Below are positions 29,029 through 32,619 of a stretch of 32,619 nucleotides of DNA, piece after piece; positions within the stretch are counted from its first letter, which is position 1; the number at the start of each line of letters is the position of its first letter. Source of the stretch: Candidatus Parcubacteria bacterium (lineage in GTDB: Bacteria; Patescibacteriota; Minisyncoccia; JAHIHE01; JAGLIN01); assembly GCA_023140775.1 (NCBI GenBank), contig JAGLLA010000004.1:1-32619 (forward strand), given 5' to 3'. Under the pieces are notes generated by a model. It was not told the DNA's origin. It searched no databases and worked only from the letters and a program-made list of their open reading frames with translations. The position numbers and the translations under genes are program-made.

Positions 29029-30843
29029 TTATATCTTATAGATATCTTCTGTCAAAAGCTCATAATATTTTCTGATAATTCTTCTAATTCCGACTGCAGA
29101 CCAAAGTTGAACTTCACTGCCCTGATTTTTGTTTCCTAAGAGATCGTGAAAAGGAATTGTCTTTCCACTAATGTCAGCATATACTTCTGGAATGGAATTC
29201 ATCTGTTCAACTGCTTGCAAAGTATCTTCGCAAATTTTTATAATAGTTTTCTTGATTAATCTTTGAGAATCAATCGACCAACCTTCAATGATCGAATGCT
29301 TGAGATGCTTGCTTAAACCCAAAACAACAAAAGCTGTCTGTTTGATCCAGATAACCTGTCCGTGATATTCTTGTTTGGTGTAAAAATATTTGCTTTTACT
29401 GGCAACAAGCAAAGGTCCTGATTTTGTATAAAAATAATCAGGATCTAGGAGTCGATTACAATAACTTGTAATATCCTCCTCGTTGACATTTAAGTATGTA
29501 TATAAATATGATTCATCAAGGTGATTGAGTTTCATTTTTTCATATTTTTGCGATCCATCTCCATTTTTCCCGCTTCCATAAAGAGCGAGAGCATAGGCCG
29601 TGCTTCCATCTTTGTTTCTAAATTTATATTCATCTTTTTTATTTTTCCACTTCTGACATACTTCCTTAATCGCAATTAAATCTTTTTTCTTAAATCCAAG
29701 TTTTATATAATGATTTTTTATAGCTTCCAATGCCTTAGGATAGAAAACGGCATTAACATCAAAAGGAGCGATCAGACTGTCAAGTCTTCTGAACGCATCT
29801 CCGCTGTCTCTCCAATTACCAGTATCATGATGTTTTTTAAATGTTATATGATTTCTTGTCTTTGCTTGTTTGAGCACATATTTTGCAACCAAATGCATTT
29901 TTTTTCTATTATCTTTTTTTAGCCAGAAATTTTCTGACAAAAAATCAATACCCATTAAATACTTGGGTTCAATATCAATCATGTGTCTGTCAAAAACATC
30001 TTTGCCTGATATTTCATATTCATATTTAAACTCGCCGACAACATCCTCATGCCAACCCTCACCTTTCGAATTGACATTTTTCAAACTCATTTCATACATA
30101 TAGCTTCGCACTTCGGAAGTAAAATCATGATGCCCAATATCTGCCGCTTCCATCCAATCCCTTGGAAAAACTGTGCCAAACCGATCACCAGAAGTTTTCC
30201 CCCACTGCAAAAGATGCTTGATCTCAATTTCAGTTTGATCCCAAACTTTTTCGATAAAATTCTTCTTTTCTTTAAAAACTCGAAAATCAAAATTATCTTT
30301 TTCGATTAAACTAATCTTTTTAAAGGTCTGTCGATTTAGATCGTTAGTATTTGCTCTAATGAGTAATGAAATTTTTTCTGACTTTGTCGAAATTTCAAAA
30401 CCCATAAAAGGGTGTTTGATTTTTTTGACCTGCACACTATCATCAAATTCAAATATGGTTTGATAATATTTCTTTCCGTAATTTCTCTTAAACCTTAGCT
30501 GTGTTTGTCCATTTTTTTTAACTTTTCTGGCAAGCTGCGGAACAAGACGATCATAGACATCTCCTCTTATTTGCAGAAAAGTTTTGGAATTCACAATATC
30601 TCTGACAGTTCTCATATCATCCATAGCAGGATAGTATAAATTAATTTTATTCGTATTAAATTGTGCCTTAATTTCCAAAGCATCATCCACACTTTCATCT
30701 GAATTAATAGTAATTTTATGTCTTGGAATATCGATCAATCCGCAATAAAGATGATTATTCGGACCAATAATACGAAACTGCTCATGCGCATCAAAATCAA
30801 CATAATACCCACCCGCTATCCATAAATTTTTATTTATTTTCAT
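29029..30843 (-). CDS. (alpha/alpha)6-barrel glucosidase-like enzyme
   Basis: A 604-residue protein. The N-terminal ~190 residues are beta-rich (YYVDFDAHEQFRIIG, LRFKRNYGKKYYQTIFEFD). The C-terminal ~410 residues have the pattern of a six-hairpin glycosidase of the amylo-alpha-1,6-glucosidase/GH15 group: GDRFGTVFPRDWMEAADIG with Asp229, WHEDVVGEFKYEYE, HHDTGNWRDSGDA, LNHLDESYLYTYLN, and a final GSEVQLWSAVG with a conserved Glu. It probably releases glucose from alpha-glucans or debranches them in the cytoplasm, since there is no signal peptide. The exact GH family cannot be fixed by eye. It lies between the GH57 gene and the ROK kinase gene; the three would work in sequence. No SD. Confidence 0.75.
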   Translation of the reverse strand: MKINKNLWIAGGYYVDFDAHEQFRIIGPNNHLYCGLIDIPRHKITINSDESVDDALEIKAQFNTNKINLYYPAMDDMRTVRDIVNSKTFLQIRGDVYDRLVPQLARKVKKNGQTQLRFKRNYGKKYYQTIFEFDDSVQVKKIKHPFMGFEISTKSEKISLLIRANTNDLNRQTFKKISLIEKDNFDFRVFKEKKNFIEKVWDQTEIEIKHLLQWGKTSGDRFGTVFPRDWMEAADIGHHDFTSEVRSYMYEMSLKNVNSKGEGWHEDVVGEFKYEYEISGKDVFDRHMIDIEPKYLMGIDFLSENFWLKKDNRKKMHLVAKYVLKQAKTRNHITFKKHHDTGNWRDSGDAFRRLDSLIAPFDVNAVFYPKALEAIKNHYIKLGFKKKDLIAIKEVCQKWKNKKDEYKFRNKDGSTAYALALYGSGKNGDGSQKYEKMKLNHLDESYLYTYLNVNEEDITSYCNRLLDPDYFYTKSGPLLVASKSKYFYTKQEYHGQVIWIKQTAFVVLGLSKHLKHSIIEGWSIDSQRLIKKTIIKICEDTLQAVEQMNSIPEVYADISGKTIPFHDLLGNKNQGSEVQLWSAVGIRRIIRKYYELLTEDIYKI

Positions 30844-30910
30844 AGTTTTGTGTAAATTATCGTTTGCATCCTATTAACACATTATAACATTAATCTTTAT
30901 TTCTGCGAAT

Positions 30911-30938
30911 AAAACAAAAAAGCAAGAAATAATGCTTT
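30911..30938 (-). terminator. Terminator of the GH57 gene
   Basis: On the minus strand AAAGC...GCTTT (30919-30923 with 30934-30938) is a short 5-bp stem, followed by TTTTTGTTTT. Between it and the GH57 stop are two further symmetrical stretches: AAGG-ACAGT-CCTT just after the stop and AAAGG...CCTTT at about 30941-30957. Confidence 0.5.
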
Positions 30939-31033
30939 AAAAAGGGATAGTCCTTTGAGAAATAAATTTCGAAAATACTTTTTGACAAAACCCGTCTTAC
31001 TAATTTCAGAGATTCCTTTAAGGACTGTCCTTA

Positions 31034-32197
31034 TTATTGATTCTGATAATGTTTTTTCCAATGGCTGCTCCAGATATTTTCAATGATATTGAGAAACATT
31101 TTTTCTGCCTTTATTCTCTTTTTTGTGTCCAGTTTTTCCAATGACCGAATAGCTCGAACTAAGTTCAGCGCGCCAGACTCGATCATGTCGGGATTCCAAA
31201 TTACGTCTTGCCAAATAAAAGATCTCTTTCCACTAGCAGACCAAAAAGTGCAGCTAGTCAATCCTCTGTCCACAAGACTTCTGGCAATTTCGTAACCCTT
31301 GTCCTTTTGATTTTCTTCAACAGTATTAATTGAAAATAACGCCAAATCCCAAAGCATTTTTTGTAATTTATTTTGAGGATCATACCAGAATGAATAGGGA
31401 ATATTATTCTTCAAATCCTCAACTGATGACTCCCAACAAGAGTCCACTGGATCTATTTTCTCAAGATCCTTGAACTGCTCGATGTAATCAGAAATTTTTA
31501 ATCTTTTAATATTTCTATTGGCAAAATTTTCCTCAAGATGCCTTTCCAAATCCCAATGATGATGACCATAGAGTTCTCCGTCTGTAGCAGTGATGACAAC
31601 CCTGTCTTCTTGATCACCTGAAATTTCATTTATTTTTTGAGGCACAAAAGAATCAGAAATTTTCCTATTTCTGAAAACAATTTTCAATCCTAAATTTTCG
31701 ATTTCGAAAACTTTTTCAATATCACCTTGTCCTAATTTACCATTTTTTGAAATCTCATCAAGAATGATCCACTGGAATCCCACTTCTTTCACAACTTCTG
31801 CAACTTCTCTGCTATAGCACATTTCTGGCATATAAAAACCTTTTAATTTAAGATCTGCTCCAAAATATTTTTTCAATATCTCATTATTTAAATTGATCTG
31901 TCTTTTGACCTCGTTCCTATCCAAAAGTGGCAAAATCGGATGATACATTGCGCTGGAAACAAGTTCAATTTTCCCGTCATTATAAGCCTTTTTTAGACCA
32001 TTAATAACATCATTTTTTTGATAAAAATCTAATTGTTCCAAAAGAGACCCTGACACATTCATTGTGAAATTTACATCATCGTCTAAATTTAAAATTCTCA
32101 CGATCCGCCGATAGCTTTCATCAACAATTTTCCCAAAAACAAATCCGTTCTGATGCGGAGGCTGATATAGATGTAAAAAATTTATCCATGTAATCAT
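31034..32197 (-). CDS. GH57-family glycoside hydrolase
   Basis: A 387-residue GH57 enzyme (family of alpha-amylases, 4-alpha-glucanotransferases and branching enzymes with a (beta/alpha)7 barrel). The first motif reads HLYQPPHQNG (the family's HxHQP-like block). The catalytic nucleophile region is GFYMPEMCYS with Glu125 and the acid is Asp206 in TATDGELYGHHHW. The later SCTFWSASG and WNPDMIESGALNLVRAI blocks are typical of the C-terminal helical part. It is shorter than many GH57 amylases (~400-700), fitting a minimal single-domain form. No signal peptide, so it acts on internal alpha-glucan. Specificity is not determined. No SD. Confidence 0.88.
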   Translation of the reverse strand: MITWINFLHLYQPPHQNGFVFGKIVDESYRRIVRILNLDDDVNFTMNVSGSLLEQLDFYQKNDVINGLKKAYNDGKIELVSSAMYHPILPLLDRNEVKRQINLNNEILKKYFGADLKLKGFYMPEMCYSREVAEVVKEVGFQWIILDEISKNGKLGQGDIEKVFEIENLGLKIVFRNRKISDSFVPQKINEISGDQEDRVVITATDGELYGHHHWDLERHLEENFANRNIKRLKISDYIEQFKDLEKIDPVDSCWESSVEDLKNNIPYSFWYDPQNKLQKMLWDLALFSINTVEENQKDKGYEIARSLVDRGLTSCTFWSASGKRSFIWQDVIWNPDMIESGALNLVRAIRSLEKLDTKKRIKAEKMFLNIIENIWSSHWKKHYQNQ

Positions 32198-32619
32198 AAT
32201 TTTTGAGTTATATATTCTTTAATTTGTCATCCTGAATTTAATTCAGGATCTTTTATGTATTACAATTTATGTAATATTTTCTTTAGAAAATTTGATTTGG
32301 TGTGAATAAAAGCAATTTCCCCGCTTCGCTCCGCTCTGGTCGAAAATGACAAAATAAATATTTTTTAATTATATAAGAGATCTACCGACGAAGTCGGTCG
32401 TTCATGATTTTTTCTTGCGAACTAAGTCAGTTTATTATTTCTAAATATGCAAAAAATATAATTTGTCATTCTGGGTATAAAGGTAGGTAACTTGTTGCTA
32501 AAAATACTAGTTCTTTGCTAAGATAACAGTAAAGAAGAGTTTAATATTAAACTAGTTCAATATTATGAAAAAAAACATGTTCAAAGTGTAGTTCTCTACA
32601 AGTTATCTTTTATGGTAAA
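32198..32619. other. Right-edge gene-free region
   Basis: It contains repeat copy D (32225-32351), a hairpin ACCGAC-GAA-GTCGGT preceded by AGAGATCT (32379-32398) that looks like another fragment of the same family, a lone TGTCATTCTGGG end (32465-32476), and a perfect 16-bp palindrome AGTTTAATATTAAACT (32538-32553). No gene start could be supported before the window ends. Confidence 0.55.
32225..32351. repeat. TGTCAT-ended inverted-repeat element, copy D
   Basis: 127 bp. The left end is TGTCATCCTGAATTTAATTC with an internal palindrome TCCTGAAT...ATTCAGGA; the right end on the minus strand is TGTCATTTTCGACCAGAGCG. The inner ATAAATTGTAAT (minus strand) is shared with copies A and C. Confidence 0.65.

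Noticed and set aside
32538-32553. A replication origin or attachment site at the right-edge palindrome
   Set aside because: It is a single AT-rich 16-bp palindrome with no DnaA boxes, integrase gene or direct repeats nearby. In DNA this AT-rich it may be chance.

Overview
The window looks like a piece of a small-genome Candidate Phyla Radiation (Patescibacteria) chromosome, probably of the Parcubacteria/Moranbacteria type. This rests on several traits. The DNA is very AT-rich. Core replication and repair genes (ruvA, holA, polA, ruvB) are scattered among small orphan membrane proteins. There is a DUF3048 protein, a PilB/GspE ATPase, a class A PBP with a long basic N-terminus, and a GH57/glucosidase/ROK-kinase sugar module. 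Many core genes have no Shine-Dalgarno (SD) sequence. The assignment is by gene content and style only; no database was searched. No tRNA, rRNA or CRISPR array was recognised.

Layout. 1-1300: edge DNA, a small 2-TM protein and a nucleoside 2-deoxyribosyltransferase-like protein (both minus). 1397-5400: ruvA (minus) diverging from rpsT (plus) across a palindrome-rich spacer, then holA (minus), a 108-aa orphan that appears to start at ATT (plus), and a DUF3048 protein (minus). 5400-9300: repeat DNA, an orphan gene, and polA, whose stop codon lies inside an 8-bp tandem repeat. 9480-11940: small orphans. 11968-18130: tsaE, a DHH-family protein that has lost its catalytic residues, a PilB/GspE ATPase, a TPR membrane protein, a candidate ~190-nt structured RNA, and ruvB. 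18146-24215: two membrane proteins downstream of ruvB, a broken SGNH hydrolase gene, an MFS transporter and PBP1A. 24386-27570: two orphans, tyrS, and a decayed RAYT (Y1 transposase) unit with its own inverted repeats. 27667-32197: ROK sugar kinase, a small membrane protein, an (alpha/alpha)6 glucosidase-like protein and a GH57 enzyme, all minus, which together suggest alpha-glucan breakdown to glucose and phosphorylation. The right edge holds more repeat DNA.

Most notable signals. (1) A minus-strand RNA at 16755-16946 with a consensus-like promoter, a 26-bp closing stem whose covariation-style G-U pairs only work on that strand, and a U-tract; its promoter shares a palindromic -35 with the divergent ruvB promoter. 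(2) A DHH pseudo-enzyme. (3) A gene with an optimal SD and no ATG/GTG/TTG start. (4) Two genes broken by single in-frame stops, one of them a TGA exactly at the Gly of a GDS motif. (5) A family of ~125-156 bp inverted-repeat elements with TGTCAT ends. (6) A split in translation signals: small orphan genes have strong SDs at regular spacing, core genes have none.
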